This document shows, piece after piece, positions 37,834 to 47,644 of a stretch of DNA of 64,000 nucleotides. The notes below the pieces were generated by a model. That model searched no databases. It had not been told where the DNA came from and saw nothing but the letters and a program-made list of their open reading frames with translations. Source of the DNA: Bacillus chungangensis (GTDB lineage Bacteria > Bacillota > Bacilli > Bacillales > Bacillaceae_C); assembly GCF_030812995.1 (NCBI RefSeq), contig NZ_JAUSTT010000007.1, forward strand, positions 1 to 64,000, read 5' to 3'. The translations under genes and the position numbers were made by a program. How positions within the stretch are numbered: the stretch's first letter is position 1; every line of letters begins with the position of its first letter.

Positions 37834-38724
37834 ATGGAATGGCATCAGATTGAAAATTTTATCGCTGTGGCAAAGCATAGCAATTTTACAAAAGCTGCTA
37901 AAGAAAGGGCGATATCACAGCCGGCTTTAAGCAGATCGATTATGAAGCTGGAGGAAGAACTAGGTGCGCCTTTATTTTTAAGAGAAGGAAAGAAAGTCAA
38001 ACTTACGCATAATGGTGAAAAATTTTTGCAAAAAGCAAAACAGGCTCAAGCAAGTATTCAAGAAGGAATGATAGAAATTCAAGAAAATATTGCTGGTGAC
38101 AATGGAGAAATTTCTGTCGCTTTCTTGCACACTTTTGGTCCGCATTTCGTTGCAAAACTAATCGCTCATTATAAAAAAAGGTTCCCAAATGTTTCGTTCA
38201 AGCTATACCAAGGTGCAAATGATTACTTGATTACGAAAGTTCAACAAGGGCTTGCTGATCTATGTATTTCTTCTCCACCTGTTCCAAGCAAAGGGATTGA
38301 GTGGACAATATTAGGGCCAGAACCATTATATATTGCCGTACCAAATTCCCATCCTCTTGCTACTTTTTCGATTACTTCATTTCGCAGCTTGGATCAGGAA
38401 AATTTCATTTGCTTAAAACAAGGATATGGCTTGCGGCATATTTTTGATCGAATGTGCACACAATTAGAGGTTGAACCGGAGATTACTTTTGAAGGAGAAG
38501 AAGTGGCAACCTTAGCTGGATTTGTTTCAGAAGGCTTGGGAATAGCATTATTGCCAAAAACGGAAGAGTTAGAACATTTTCCAATTCGTTTTTTGCAGAT
38601 TAATGATTACTTATGCCAGAGGGAAGTAGCCATCGCAACCTTATCTTCATATGTATCTCCGGCAGCGAAAAGATTCAAATCATTTGTGATTGATTATTTT
38701 CAAGAGTTTAATCAACAGCCCTAA
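37834..38724 (+). CDS. LysR-family regulator, divergent from the MFS gene
   Basis: 296 aa from the ATG at 37834. The winged helix (residues 1-60: QIENFIAVAKHSNFTKAAKE, then AISQPALSRSIMKLEEELG) and the periplasmic-binding-like effector domain are complete. LysR regulators usually control the divergent neighbour, here the MFS exporter. The shared region 37711-37833 should hold the operators, but I see no clear T-N11-A palindrome to nominate. Confidence 0.9.
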   Translation: MEWHQIENFIAVAKHSNFTKAAKERAISQPALSRSIMKLEEELGAPLFLREGKKVKLTHNGEKFLQKAKQAQASIQEGMIEIQENIAGDNGEISVAFLHTFGPHFVAKLIAHYKKRFPNVSFKLYQGANDYLITKVQQGLADLCISSPPVPSKGIEWTILGPEPLYIAVPNSHPLATFSITSFRSLDQENFICLKQGYGLRHIFDRMCTQLEVEPEITFEGEEVATLAGFVSEGLGIALLPKTEELEHFPIRFLQINDYLCQREVAIATLSSYVSPAAKRFKSFVIDYFQEFNQQP

Positions 38725-39013
38725 TATAGAAGTTTCATTTGTTAATTCAGTGATTCTTTGTTTCCATGTATACATTTGCATTTTTTACAAATGATAAAGA
38801 TTAAAGTATCATCCCGTATTTACAGAAAGGATGGGATAAGATAAAAGATTTTTAACATCTAAGGAAATGAAATCCAATATATATTTGAAAGAAAAGATAA
38901 GGATTGTTTACTTAGAGCTCTTTAATCGTTCACTATGAAGGTTCTCTCTAAAGTAAGAAAACTACCTTAAATCAAAGAAGCAAAGGCCGTCATATAATTT
39001 TCGAAAATATACC

Positions 39014-39042
39014 TTTACAAATGTATCGATTCGTTTTATACT
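39014..39042 (+). promoter_or_regulatory. SigmaA promoter of the GntR gene
   Basis: TTTACA (39014-39019), a 17-base spacer and TATACT (39037-39042). The operator palindrome at 39055-39066 lies just downstream, over the expected transcript start. The preceding 290 bases after the LysR gene show no gene. Confidence 0.65.
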
Positions 39043-39054
39043 TCAGATAGATAC

Positions 39055-39066
39055 TGGTTATAACCA
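39055..39066. promoter_or_regulatory. Putative GntR operator 1
   Basis: TGGTTATAACCA is a perfect 12-bp palindrome at the start of the regulator transcript. ACTGGTTAT recurs before agaS. Confidence 0.6.
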
Positions 39067-39099
39067 CTAGGTAGTTTTCGGGAGGTGATTCTTTTCGTA

Positions 39100-39816
39100 G
39101 TGGATAAAAATAGTAAAATTCCGCTTTATTTGCAGCTTATGGATATTATGATTAAAAAAATAGAAAACAAAGACTATGCAGAAAATGAAAAACTTCCTTC
39201 TGAGCGAGAGCTGTGCCAAATATATGATCTAAGCAGAATCACTATTAGGCAAGCGCTTCAGGAATTAGAACGGGAAGGATATATTTATAAGCTGCATGGA
39301 AAAGGAACATTTGTAGCTCCGAAAATGTACAATCAACATCTTGTCAAACTGTATAGTTTTACCGAAGAAATGAAAAGACTTGGCAAAGAACCACGAACAA
39401 AAGTGCTTTCTTTTCAATTGATGCCAGTGGAAGAACGTCTGGCAGCGAAGATGGACTTAACTCCAATGGATGAAGTATATCAAGTTGTTCGTCTTCGGTT
39501 GGCAGATGAGGAGCCTTTAATGTATGAAACATCGTATTTACCGGAAAAATTTTTTCCAGCGTTAACAGAGCAGGAATTAATTGAAAAGCCAATGTATGAT
39601 ATTTTTCAGGAAAAATATCATGTCGTAGTCACAAAAGCAATTGAACGTTTTTCGGCTGCAATTATTCGTGAAGAAGAAGCGGCGTATCTGAATACAAAAA
39701 TAGGCTTTCCTGGTATGTTGATCAAACGATTTGCGTATCAAGATAATCACTTAATTGAATACACGATTAGTGTGGCACGCGGCGATAAGTTTGATTATAC
39801 AGTTGAATTAACGTAG
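39100..39816 (+). CDS. GntR-family (HutC/AgaR-type) regulator
   Basis: 238 aa if started at the GTG at 39100; a GTG at 39085 overlaps the GGGAGG site and is less likely. The winged helix is in residues 1-75 (PLYLQLMDIMIKKIENKDY, SERELCQIYDLSRITIRQAL, YKLHGKGTFV). A UTRA effector domain follows, of the kind that binds amino-sugar phosphates in DasR/NagR. It heads the galactosamine gene set and is flanked by two related operators, so it is the probable repressor of the operon. Confidence 0.87.
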   Translation: MDKNSKIPLYLQLMDIMIKKIENKDYAENEKLPSERELCQIYDLSRITIRQALQELEREGYIYKLHGKGTFVAPKMYNQHLVKLYSFTEEMKRLGKEPRTKVLSFQLMPVEERLAAKMDLTPMDEVYQVVRLRLADEEPLMYETSYLPEKFFPALTEQELIEKPMYDIFQEKYHVVVTKAIERFSAAIIREEEAAYLNTKIGFPGMLIKRFAYQDNHLIEYTISVARGDKFDYTVELT

Positions 39817-39856
39817 ACGACTCTATTGACTTTTGTCGATAGAGTTCATCAAAACT

Positions 39857-39874
39857 GGTTATGACAATATAACC
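39857..39874. promoter_or_regulatory. Putative GntR operator 2
   Basis: GGTTAT-GACAAT-ATAACC, an inverted repeat between the regulator and agaS, related to the palindrome at 39055. Confidence 0.55.
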
Positions 39875-39902
39875 TCTTTAAATGATAGTAGGAGGTAAGG
39901 AA

Positions 39903-41078
39903 ATGTTTAATTTAACAACAGAAGAATTACAAACGAAACAAGCACTTACAACTGCAACGGAGATTTACCAGCAGCCAGAAGTGTGGCAGGAATTAGTCAA
40001 AAATTTGATGGCAAAAAAAGAGAGCATGCAAAGCTTTCTAAACATGATTCTTTCTAAGCATGAGCAGGTGCGAGTCATTTTTACAGGAGCAGGCACTTCC
40101 GCATTTATTGGTGATATCGTTGCACCGGTGCTGCAAAAAGAAAATCTTGACAAGCTTTCTTTTGAATCAATTCCGACGACAGATATTGTTTCTAATCCAG
40201 ATTACTATTTGCAGAAAGATAAACCGACGATAATGGTGTCCTTTGCAAGATCCGGCAACAGTCCAGAGAGCGTTGCGTCTGTAGCATTAGGAGAACAAAA
40301 GATAATTGATTTTTACCAAGTAGTAATTTCTTGCAATAAAGATGGCCAACTTGCGAAAAATAGTAAGGATGATAAAAATAGCATTATTTTATTAACACCG
40401 GACAAAGCACATGATCAGGGCTTTGCGATGACAAGCAGTTTTAGCTCCATGATGTTAACAGCATATGCTTTTTTTGCACCAACTAGCTTTTACAATAACG
40501 AAATGATGAATCATTTAATCTCCAATGGAGAGCGTATTGTAAGCAAAGTCGCAGACGTGATTGATGAGATTCTTGACTTTGATTTTACTCGACTTGTTTA
40601 TCTCGGTTCTGGGCCATTAGCACAGCTATCTCATGAAGCCGCTTTAAAAATGCTGGAATTAAGTGCAGGAAAAGTGGTTGCTGTTCATGAATCAACACTT
40701 GGTTTTCGACACGGTCCAAAATCCATTTTAAACGAGCAATCACTAGTAGTAATGTTTCTATCTTCCGACCCGTACACAAGAAAATACGATCTTGATATGC
40801 TGAAAGAATTATCTAGTGAAGATTCCGGCATGAAAGTAATCGTTTTAACAGAAAAGGAAGAAGAGAAAGCCCTTACTGCAGAAGCAGATTGGGTAATTGC
40901 TGTAAATGACAGTGAAAGCAGCTTTGATAGTGATTTTTATTTGTCATTGCTGTATGTGATTTTTGCTCAGGCGCTTGCCTTGAAAAAATCGATTCAATTA
41001 GGAATTACCCCAGACAATCCAAGCCCTGATGGCAGAGTAAACCGTGTTGTAAAAGGGGTTACAATTTATCCGAATTAA
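39903..41078 (+). CDS. agaS: Galactosamine-6-phosphate isomerase/deaminase, SIS family
   Basis: 391 aa from the ATG at 39903 (GGAGG upstream). Two SIS domains carry IFTGAGTSAFIGDIVAP, FARSGNSPESVASV and STLGFRHGPKS, very close to the E. coli AgaS pattern. It converts galactosamine-6-phosphate to tagatose-6-phosphate and ammonia. It is the first structural gene of the operon, ahead of the mannose-family PTS genes. Confidence 0.9.
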   Translation: MFNLTTEELQTKQALTTATEIYQQPEVWQELVKNLMAKKESMQSFLNMILSKHEQVRVIFTGAGTSAFIGDIVAPVLQKENLDKLSFESIPTTDIVSNPDYYLQKDKPTIMVSFARSGNSPESVASVALGEQKIIDFYQVVISCNKDGQLAKNSKDDKNSIILLTPDKAHDQGFAMTSSFSSMMLTAYAFFAPTSFYNNEMMNHLISNGERIVSKVADVIDEILDFDFTRLVYLGSGPLAQLSHEAALKMLELSAGKVVAVHESTLGFRHGPKSILNEQSLVVMFLSSDPYTRKYDLDMLKELSSEDSGMKVIVLTEKEEEKALTAEADWVIAVNDSESSFDSDFYLSLLYVIFAQALALKKSIQLGITPDNPSPDGRVNRVVKGVTIYPN

Positions 41079-41118
41079 GTGCTAGTTATTTAAAATGACA
41101 TCGAAAGGATGGAAGGCA

Positions 41119-41598
41119 ATGGCAAATCCAAATATTTTATGTACAAGAATCGATAATCGCTTAATTCATGGCCAGGTGGGGGTGACATGGGTCAACCACC
41201 TTGGCGCTAACTTGATTATCGTTGCCAATGACAAAGTAGCAGAGGATGAAGTTCAACAAAATCTGATGGATATGGTTGTTTCTGATGCTGTGCAAACGCG
41301 GTATTTTACCGTCCAAAAAACAATCGATATTATTTTTAAAGCTTCACCAAGACAAAAAATATTTCTCGTTGTAAAGGATATACATGATGCTTTAAGACTG
41401 AAAGAAGGTGGTGTCCCGATCGATTACGTGAATGTGGGGAATATGCATTTTGAAGAAGGAAAAAGACAGATTTCTTCTACTGTATCTGTTGATGAAGCAG
41501 ACATTCAAGCATGTAAACGTTTGAATGAGCTAGGAGTAGAGCTTGATGTAAGAAGAGTGCCAAATGAAAGAGGTCAAAATTTAATGGATTTAATCTAA
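41119..41598 (+). CDS. agaB: PTS mannose-family EIIB (GalNAc/galactosamine)
   Basis: 159 aa from the ATG at 41119 (GGAAGG upstream). TRIDNRLIHGQVGVTWV contains the phospho-His of mannose-family EIIB proteins. The family branch and gene order match AgaB. It works with EIIC, EIID and EIIA encoded in the next three genes. Confidence 0.9.
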   Translation: MANPNILCTRIDNRLIHGQVGVTWVNHLGANLIIVANDKVAEDEVQQNLMDMVVSDAVQTRYFTVQKTIDIIFKASPRQKIFLVVKDIHDALRLKEGGVPIDYVNVGNMHFEEGKRQISSTVSVDEADIQACKRLNELGVELDVRRVPNERGQNLMDLI

Positions 41599-41616
41599 TA
41601 AGAGGAGGTATGTTCG

Positions 41617-42393
41617 ATGGCGTTAGAAGCGATTTTAATTGCGATCTGGGCAGGAATAGCTGGAATTGACTTGTTTGTCGGACTTACTCACTTGCATCGA
41701 CCGGTTGTAACCGGTCTTGTGGTGGGTCTAATCTTAGGGGATGTAACAACAGGTTTAATTGCTGGCGGTACGCTTGAATTAATTTGGATGGGAATGGTTC
41801 CGCTTGCGGGAGCACAACCGCCTAACGTAGTAATTGGAGGAGTTATTGGTACTGCATTTGCAATCATTACCGCTCAAGATCCGAATGTTGCTGTAGGGAT
41901 AGCAGTGCCGTTTGCTGTAGCTGTTCAAGGATTAATTACATTGTTCTTTACATTATTTGCACCGATGATGCATAAAGCAGACAAATATGCACTAAACGCG
42001 GATTACCGAGGGATTGAAAAGATTAACTATCTCGGGATTACAATCTTATTTTTCTTCTATGCAATTATCGCATTTTTGCCAATCTATTTCGGTAGTGAGG
42101 CAGCAGCAAACTTAGTGGAAAGTGTTCCACAGTGGACGATTGATGGTCTAGCTGTAGCTGGTGGAATAATGCCTGCGATTGGTTTTGCTATGTTGCTTAA
42201 AATTATGTTGAAAACCGAATATCTCATGTTCTTTATTGTCGGATTTGTATTAGCATCTTATTTGCAAATGCCTGTTCTTGCAATTGCATTAATTGGTCTT
42301 GCGATTGCATTGTATGATTTTTACCAACAAAAAAATGGACCTAAAAATGAAGGCAGGGAGCCTGGAGGGGAGGAAATAACTGATGGCATCTAA
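41617..42393 (+). CDS. agaC: PTS mannose-family EIIC (GalNAc/galactosamine)
   Basis: 258 aa membrane protein with seven or eight hydrophobic segments and the family motif IAGGTLELIWMGMVPLAGAQPPNVV. It pairs with EIID in the membrane. Its 3' end overlaps the EIID start by 11 bases, indicating coupled translation. Confidence 0.9.
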   Translation: MALEAILIAIWAGIAGIDLFVGLTHLHRPVVTGLVVGLILGDVTTGLIAGGTLELIWMGMVPLAGAQPPNVVIGGVIGTAFAIITAQDPNVAVGIAVPFAVAVQGLITLFFTLFAPMMHKADKYALNADYRGIEKINYLGITILFFFYAIIAFLPIYFGSEAAANLVESVPQWTIDGLAVAGGIMPAIGFAMLLKIMLKTEYLMFFIVGFVLASYLQMPVLAIALIGLAIALYDFYQQKNGPKNEGREPGGEEITDGI

Positions 42394-43198
42394 TGCATAT
42401 GCAGATATGACAGAAGGTCAAGCGCTTTCAAATAAACAGCTGCGAAACCTTGTTTGGAGATCTCTCGTTTTACAAGCATCTTTTAACTATGAACGCATGC
42501 AAGCTTGCGGTTGGCTATACTCGATTTTGCCAGGCCTTCGGCAATTTCATAAAAATAAAGATGATCTAAGCAAATCGATGAAAGATCATATGGAGTTCTT
42601 TAATACCCATCCTTTTCTTGTAACGTTCATCATGGGAATTGTACTTGCAATGGAGCAAAAGAAAGAAGATAGAGAAGCAATTCGCGGTATTAAAGTGGCG
42701 ACAATGGGTCCGCTTGGCGGAATTGGCGATGCCCTCTTTTATCTTACTTTATTGCCGATTACTGCTGGCATTGGCGCGTCATTAGCAATGGAAGGAAATA
42801 TTGCGGGGCCGATTATCTTTTTACTCGCTTTCAACGCCATCCATTTTGGAACTCGCTTTGGACTAATGACGTATGGCTATAAAACTGGTGTTAAAGCAAT
42901 CTCGAAATTAAAATCTGGCACACGCCACGTTTCTCGAGCAGCATCTATAGTTGGTTTAACCGTTGTTGGCGGTCTGATTGCAACTTATGTACAGTTTAAG
43001 ATCGGTTATGTTTGGAAATCTGGGGAAGCAGTATTAAATATTCAAACAGATGTATTAGACCAAATTATGCCAGCTTTGCTTCCACTTATTTACACATTAT
43101 TTATGTATTACTTATTGAAAAAAGGCCGTTCCCCAATTATGCTAATCGGTTTAACCGTTGTCGTAGGTTTGGTAGGGAAATTTTTCCACATCCTATAA
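42383..43198 (+). CDS. agaD: PTS mannose-family EIID (GalNAc/galactosamine)
   Basis: 271 aa. LVLQASFNYERMQACGWLYS, then the MGPLGGIGDALFY motif, are diagnostic of EIID. The C-terminal 90 residues hold three membrane helices. It overlaps agaC by 11 bases; RBS GGAGGGGAGG lies inside that gene. Confidence 0.92.
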   Translation: MASNAYADMTEGQALSNKQLRNLVWRSLVLQASFNYERMQACGWLYSILPGLRQFHKNKDDLSKSMKDHMEFFNTHPFLVTFIMGIVLAMEQKKEDREAIRGIKVATMGPLGGIGDALFYLTLLPITAGIGASLAMEGNIAGPIIFLLAFNAIHFGTRFGLMTYGYKTGVKAISKLKSGTRHVSRAASIVGLTVVGGLIATYVQFKIGYVWKSGEAVLNIQTDVLDQIMPALLPLIYTLFMYYLLKKGRSPIMLIGLTVVVGLVGKFFHIL

Positions 43199-43227
43199 AT
43201 GATCAAACAGAAAGGATGATTTAGCAT

Positions 43228-43644
43228 ATGATCGGAATCGTATTAACAGGTCACGGCTCATTCGCCCCTGGCATGTTGAGCTCTGTTGAGTTAATAACTG
43301 GAGAAATGAAACAAATTCAAGTTGTTACATTTAATGAAGATCAAGATTTGCTGCAAAAGCAATTAGAAAAAGCAATTGCTGAAGTAAACACAGGTAGTGG
43401 CGTTGTTTGCTTTACTGATTTAGCAGGAGGAACGCCATTTAATGTGTGTGCAAAAATTGCTGCCGCTATGGACGATGTGAAAGTGATCGGCGGCACGAAT
43501 TCTCCTATGTTATTGTCTGGTTTCTTTCAACGAGAAAGCAGCTTAGATGAATTTGTTGAAAAAGTATTAAATGAAGGAAAAAGTAATATTAAACAATTTC
43601 TTGCCAAAAAGAAAGTTTCTGAGACAGCGGAAGACGGTATTTAG
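43228..43644 (+). CDS. agaF: PTS mannose-family EIIA (GalNAc/galactosamine)
   Basis: 138 aa. The N-terminal GIVLTGHGSFAPGM carries the phospho-His (residue 9), and FTDLAGGTPFN is the second family motif. It accepts phosphate from HPr and gives it to EIIB. RBS GAAAGGATG. Confidence 0.9.
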   Translation: MIGIVLTGHGSFAPGMLSSVELITGEMKQIQVVTFNEDQDLLQKQLEKAIAEVNTGSGVVCFTDLAGGTPFNVCAKIAAAMDDVKVIGGTNSPMLLSGFFQRESSLDEFVEKVLNEGKSNIKQFLAKKKVSETAEDGI

Positions 43645-43670
43645 AATCTTGTTATAAAGAAGGTATAACA

Positions 43671-44828
43671 ATGAAGACATACTATATAAAAGCTGATAGG
43701 TTTTTATTGGAAAACAGAACAATAACAAATAAGTATTTACAGATCGAAGATAGCAAGTTTGGGAGTTTTGTCGATCAGCCGCCGGCAAACAGTGAAGTGG
43801 CTGATTGGTCTGGCTATACAATTGCACCTGGACTTTTTGATACGCATATTCACGGCATTAAAGGCAATGATGTCATGGACGGTTCTAAACAAGCCATTAA
43901 AAACATTTCCAAAGAGCTGTTGAAGATTGGTGTAACGAGATTTTTACCAACGACATTAACAGCCTCGACTGAAGATTTAAATCAAGCGGTTGCCGCCGTT
44001 GCTGAAGCAGTAGACGAAGGGTTGCCTGGCGCTCAGTCGGAAGGGATTTATCTAGAAGGGCCTTATTTTACAGAAACACATAAAGGTGCGCAGAATCCAG
44101 TTTATTTTAAAGATCCGAGCTACGAGGAGTTTCAACAGTGGCAGCAGCGATCTAACAATCAGATTGTAAAAATTGCGCTTGCTCCCGAACGGAAAGGTGC
44201 AAAGGAATTTATTCGAAAAATGACTCTGGAAGGGATCAAAGTGAGTCTCGGCCATACCAATGCCAGCTATGATTGCTGTCGGGAAGCGGTTGATGCAGGG
44301 GCGGATATATTTGTCCATTTGTTTAATGGGATGAAAGGATTGCATCACCGGGAACCGGGAGTTGTCGGGGCAGCTTGTACACTTCAGCATACATTTGCAG
44401 AGTTGATCTGTGACGGGCACCATGTTCATCCAGTTGTTGCTAGTATGGTTGCTCAAATGAAAAAGGAGCAGCTTGTGTTAATTACAGATTGTATGCGTGC
44501 TGGTTTAATGCCTGATGGCGTCTATCAATTAGGAGAGTTTCCAGTGCATATGGAAAATGGGATGGCCCGAACAGAAACAGGATCATTAGCTGGCAGTACA
44601 TTGCAGCTTGTTCACGGAGTGAAAAACTTGCAAGCATGGACACAAATGCCGCTGTATGAAATATGGCACCGTGCATCGCTTTCACCGGCAAAAAGCCTTC
44701 ATAAAGAGAATAAACTAGGAAGCATTGCGCCAGGGAAACTTGCAGATTATGTTGTATTGGACAATCAATTGGAAGTACATGCTGCTGCTATCGAGGGTGA
44801 AGTCAAATATCAGCAGAAGCACGAATAA
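43671..44828 (+). CDS. agaA: N-acetylgalactosamine/glucosamine-6-phosphate deacetylase
   Basis: 385 aa, amidohydrolase fold. DTHIHGIKG (metal-binding HxH), [23 protein letters not shown] and the catalytic Asp in LITDCM are all present. It removes acetate from the imported amino-sugar phosphate, feeding AgaS. Position within the operon points to GalNAc-6-P; NagA-type activity on GlcNAc-6-P is also possible. Confidence 0.9.
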   Translation: MKTYYIKADRFLLENRTITNKYLQIEDSKFGSFVDQPPANSEVADWSGYTIAPGLFDTHIHGIKGNDVMDGSKQAIKNISKELLKIGVTRFLPTTLTASTEDLNQAVAAVAEAVDEGLPGAQSEGIYLEGPYFTETHKGAQNPVYFKDPSYEEFQQWQQRSNNQIVKIALAPERKGAKEFIRKMTLEGIKVSLGHTNASYDCCREAVDAGADIFVHLFNGMKGLHHREPGVVGAACTLQHTFAELICDGHHVHPVVASMVAQMKKEQLVLITDCMRAGLMPDGVYQLGEFPVHMENGMARTETGSLAGSTLQLVHGVKNLQAWTQMPLYEIWHRASLSPAKSLHKENKLGSIAPGKLADYVVLDNQLEVHAAAIEGEVKYQQKHE

Positions 44829-44842
44829 AAGGAGGAAACATG

Positions 44843-45700
44843 ATGGGTTATGTGCAAAACACGAAAGATATGTTAATCAAAGCAAGAAAAGAAGGCTATG
44901 CAGTACCGGCGTTTAACATTCATAATTTAGAAACAATTCAAGTCGTCGTAGAGGCAGCCGTAGAAATGAAATCCCCTGTCATTCTAGCAGCAACTCCTGG
45001 AACGATGAATTATGGAGGCAGAGCTTATATTCAGGCTATCGCGGAAGTAGCAGCAAAAGAAAACAATATTCCAATTGCTTTACATTTAGACCATCATGAA
45101 AATCTCGAGACAATTTCCACTTCTTTAGATTTAGGGACGAAATCTGTCATGATTGATGGATCACATGCTTCTTTTGAAGAGAACGTAGCACTTACGAAAA
45201 AAGTTGTTGAAAAAGCACACGCTTATGGTGCAACGGTAGAAGCAGAATTAGGCAGACTCGTTGGACAAGAAGACGATATGATAGTAGAAGCAAAAGATGC
45301 AATGTATACAGATCCTATGAAAGCAAAAGAGTTCGTCCAATTGACAGGAGTCGATTCCCTCGCAGTTGCGATTGGAACAGGACACGGCCTTTATGAAACA
45401 GAACCAAAACTCGATTTTGAACGTTTAGCAGAAATCAAAGATGTCGTTGATATTCCGATCGTCTTGCATGGTGCGTCTGGAATTTCAGAAGCTGATATCC
45501 GAAAATGCATTTCACTAGGATGTGCAAAAGTGAATATCGCAACGGAGTTGAAAATCCCATTTTCAGATACATTACGCCAATATTTAATTGCGCATCCTAG
45601 CGAATCTGATCCGCGTAAATATATGAAAGAACCAAAGGAAAAAATGAAAGAAGTTGTAAAAGAAAAGATACTCATTTGCATGAGTAATCAAAAGGCATAG
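44843..45700 (+). CDS. agaY: Tagatose-1,6-bisphosphate aldolase, class II
   Basis: 285 aa from the ATG at 44843 (GGAGGAAAC upstream; a second ATG directly precedes it). [10 protein letters not shown], the zinc ligands in [19 protein letters not shown] and LHGASGIS mark the GatY/KbaY family. It cleaves tagatose-1,6-bisphosphate to dihydroxyacetone phosphate and glyceraldehyde-3-phosphate. Confidence 0.9.
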   Translation: MGYVQNTKDMLIKARKEGYAVPAFNIHNLETIQVVVEAAVEMKSPVILAATPGTMNYGGRAYIQAIAEVAAKENNIPIALHLDHHENLETISTSLDLGTKSVMIDGSHASFEENVALTKKVVEKAHAYGATVEAELGRLVGQEDDMIVEAKDAMYTDPMKAKEFVQLTGVDSLAVAIGTGHGLYETEPKLDFERLAEIKDVVDIPIVLHGASGISEADIRKCISLGCAKVNIATELKIPFSDTLRQYLIAHPSESDPRKYMKEPKEKMKEVVKEKILICMSNQKA

Positions 45701-45710
45701 AGGTGCAGCA

Positions 45711-46634
45711 ATGATTTTAACAGTAACACTGAATCCATCCGTTGATATCGGCTATCAATTAAATACTTTTGAATTAGATGGAGTGAATAGGGTTGAAACT
45801 GTATCAAAAACGGCGGGAGGAAAAGGATTAAACGTTACACGAGTCCTTCGTTTGTTAAACGAGGACACTGGTGCAGCCGGTTTTCTTGGCGGAAGTCTAG
45901 GCAACTTTATTCATGCTCAACTTCAAGAGCTTGGCGTAAAGGATTTCTTTATCGAAATTGATGGGGAAACCCGCAACTGTATTGCTGTTTTACATGAAGG
46001 AAAGCAGACGGAAATATTAGAAAGCGGACCGGAAATAGCTGAAGCAGATGCTGAGCGGTTTATGAAGGGATATCGCGATTGGCTGGAAGCAATGGATGTC
46101 ATTACCCTATCCGGCAGTTTGCCTAAAGGGATGCCAGACGACTATTATGCACGCTTAATCGCTATCGCTGCTGAAGCGGATGTTCCAGTTTTACTAGACA
46201 CAAAAGGTGAGCTTTTAAATCAAGCATTACGAACAGATAAAAAACCATTTTTAATAAAACCAAACGAAGATGAATTGGCTGATTTACTAGGTGAAAAACC
46301 AGAAAATCTAATTGCTGCATTACATGCGCCGATATTTGCTGGAATTGAGTGGATTGTCGTTACCCTTGGAGCAAAGGGTGCGCTAGTGAAACATTTAGAT
46401 ACTATTTATAAAGTGTCGCCGCCTCAAGTAAATGCAGTCAACCCCGTTGGTTCTGGAGATTCAGTTATCGCAGGCTTTGCATCTGGACTCGTACGTAAGC
46501 TGCCAGAAATCGAGCTTATGAAATATGCATTATCAATGGGTGTGCTAAATGCATTAGAAGAAAAGACCGGCCATATTAATCCTGACCGTGTTGAATGGTG
46601 CATGAAGCAAATGAAAGTAGAAAAAGTATGTTGA
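45711..46634 (+). CDS. Tagatose-6-phosphate kinase (PfkB family)
   Basis: 307 aa. LTVTLNPSVDIGYQL and KTAGGKGLNVTRVLRLL at the N-terminus and the catalytic NPVGSGDSVIAGFASG near residue 245 are PfkB/LacC signatures. It phosphorylates tagatose-6-phosphate to the bisphosphate used by the aldolase just upstream. A 1-phosphofructokinase activity cannot be excluded by sequence alone, but the context favours tagatose. Confidence 0.87.
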   Translation: MILTVTLNPSVDIGYQLNTFELDGVNRVETVSKTAGGKGLNVTRVLRLLNEDTGAAGFLGGSLGNFIHAQLQELGVKDFFIEIDGETRNCIAVLHEGKQTEILESGPEIAEADAERFMKGYRDWLEAMDVITLSGSLPKGMPDDYYARLIAIAAEADVPVLLDTKGELLNQALRTDKKPFLIKPNEDELADLLGEKPENLIAALHAPIFAGIEWIVVTLGAKGALVKHLDTIYKVSPPQVNAVNPVGSGDSVIAGFASGLVRKLPEIELMKYALSMGVLNALEEKTGHINPDRVEWCMKQMKVEKVC

Positions 46635-46681
46635 AGAAAACGCCGGCAGTGAAGTGAACCCAAAAATATTTTAAGCTACTG

Positions 46682-46722
46682 AGGATTGAACGCTGTATTT
46701 CTACAGGGCTCAATCCTTTTCG
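46682..46722 (+). terminator. Rho-independent terminator of the galactosamine operon
   Basis: AGGATTGA / TCAATCCT followed by TTTCG and more T. Confidence 0.75.
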
Positions 46723-46963
46723 TTTTGTTTTTTTCGTTTGTAATTGTAAATATTTTACTAGTTCTCTCTTAAAATACTACATACTCTCAAATTCTTGCAA
46801 TCACCAACTAATTTTCACGCATTGATCATACTTCTTAAAAGATCAATGCGTATGGAACTTAAAAGGAAAAAATTTTACTCCAATAATATTAATTCATTTT
46901 TAGTTTTTTAAAGATAGAAAATTTTCCGTAGTAATTATATTGTTAAATTACGGATGAATACAA

Positions 46964-47065
46964 AATGATACAGATAAAAAGATAAAAAACAATGACGGGC
47001 AAACACCATTTGATATTGCTGCAGAAAGAGACGATATAGAAAATAGTAGTATTTTGCAATTATAA
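46964..47065 (+). pseudogene. Ankyrin-repeat protein remnant
   Basis: The frame reading NNDGQTPFDIAAERDDIE matches one ankyrin repeat, then stops at 47063-47065. No start codon or upstream repeats are present, so it is the tail of a lost gene. It lies just before tandem element copies C and D. Confidence 0.55.
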
Positions 47066-47093
47066 GAATATTAATGGGGAAAAAGGAATTTAT

Positions 47094-47246
47094 CCCACAT
47101 CTAACTGGCAGTAAGACCCCCACCTCAAGAGTAAGAGGAATCGAAGAAGTCTAGGTGGGGACAACTGCCAGTAAATGTCCGATTGGTTCAACTAACCATG
47201 AGTAGGGGATGAGAGAGAACCCCCACTCATGGAAGTTTCACTTTAT
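47094..47246 (+). mobile_element. Palindromic mini-element, copy C (short class)
   Basis: Inserted after TTTAT at 47089-47093. The layout is as in copy A; it ends in CACTTTAT, where copy D begins directly. Confidence 0.75.
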
Positions 47247-47519
47247 CCCACATCTAACTGGCAGTAAGACCCCCAACCTCAAGAGTAAGAGGAATCAGAA
47301 GCGCTGGGTGTGGGATAACGGAAACACGAAGAAAAAGTGAACTTCTTTTTCGAGGACGTAGGTCACTCAAGCGTTTGCGACAGGACAAGGAAAGCTTCGG
47401 CAGTGATACATCGTACGAAGAAAAAGCGGTTTCCTTTTTCGAGGACGTCGCGCTTTTAGCTTGAGATCCTTTGTATGGGGGATGAGAGAAAACCCCTACT
47501 GATGGAAGTTTCACTTTAT
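47247..47519 (+). mobile_element. Palindromic mini-element, copy D (long class, 273 bp)
   Basis: It has the same ends as copy C but about 120 extra internal bases. These hold a perfect hairpin CGAAGAAAAAG-TGAA-CTTCTTTTTCG (47327-47352) and a second, less perfect version at 47416-47441, each followed by GAGGACGT. It sits at the TTTAT that ends copy C, so it probably inserted there. Confidence 0.72.
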
Positions 47520-47644
47520 TTTACGGCAGAAAGGATTGTTTCTATAAGGGAGCTATGTGAAATATTGTTGATAATTCCAGAGCTGAATCAATGTATGTTT
47601 ATAAACACAAGAGAATAGTTTGTGGTAAAATATGTAAAAAACAT

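Noticed and set aside
47254-47514. 86-aa minus-strand frame
   Set aside because: It lies entirely within element copy D and translates its hairpins.
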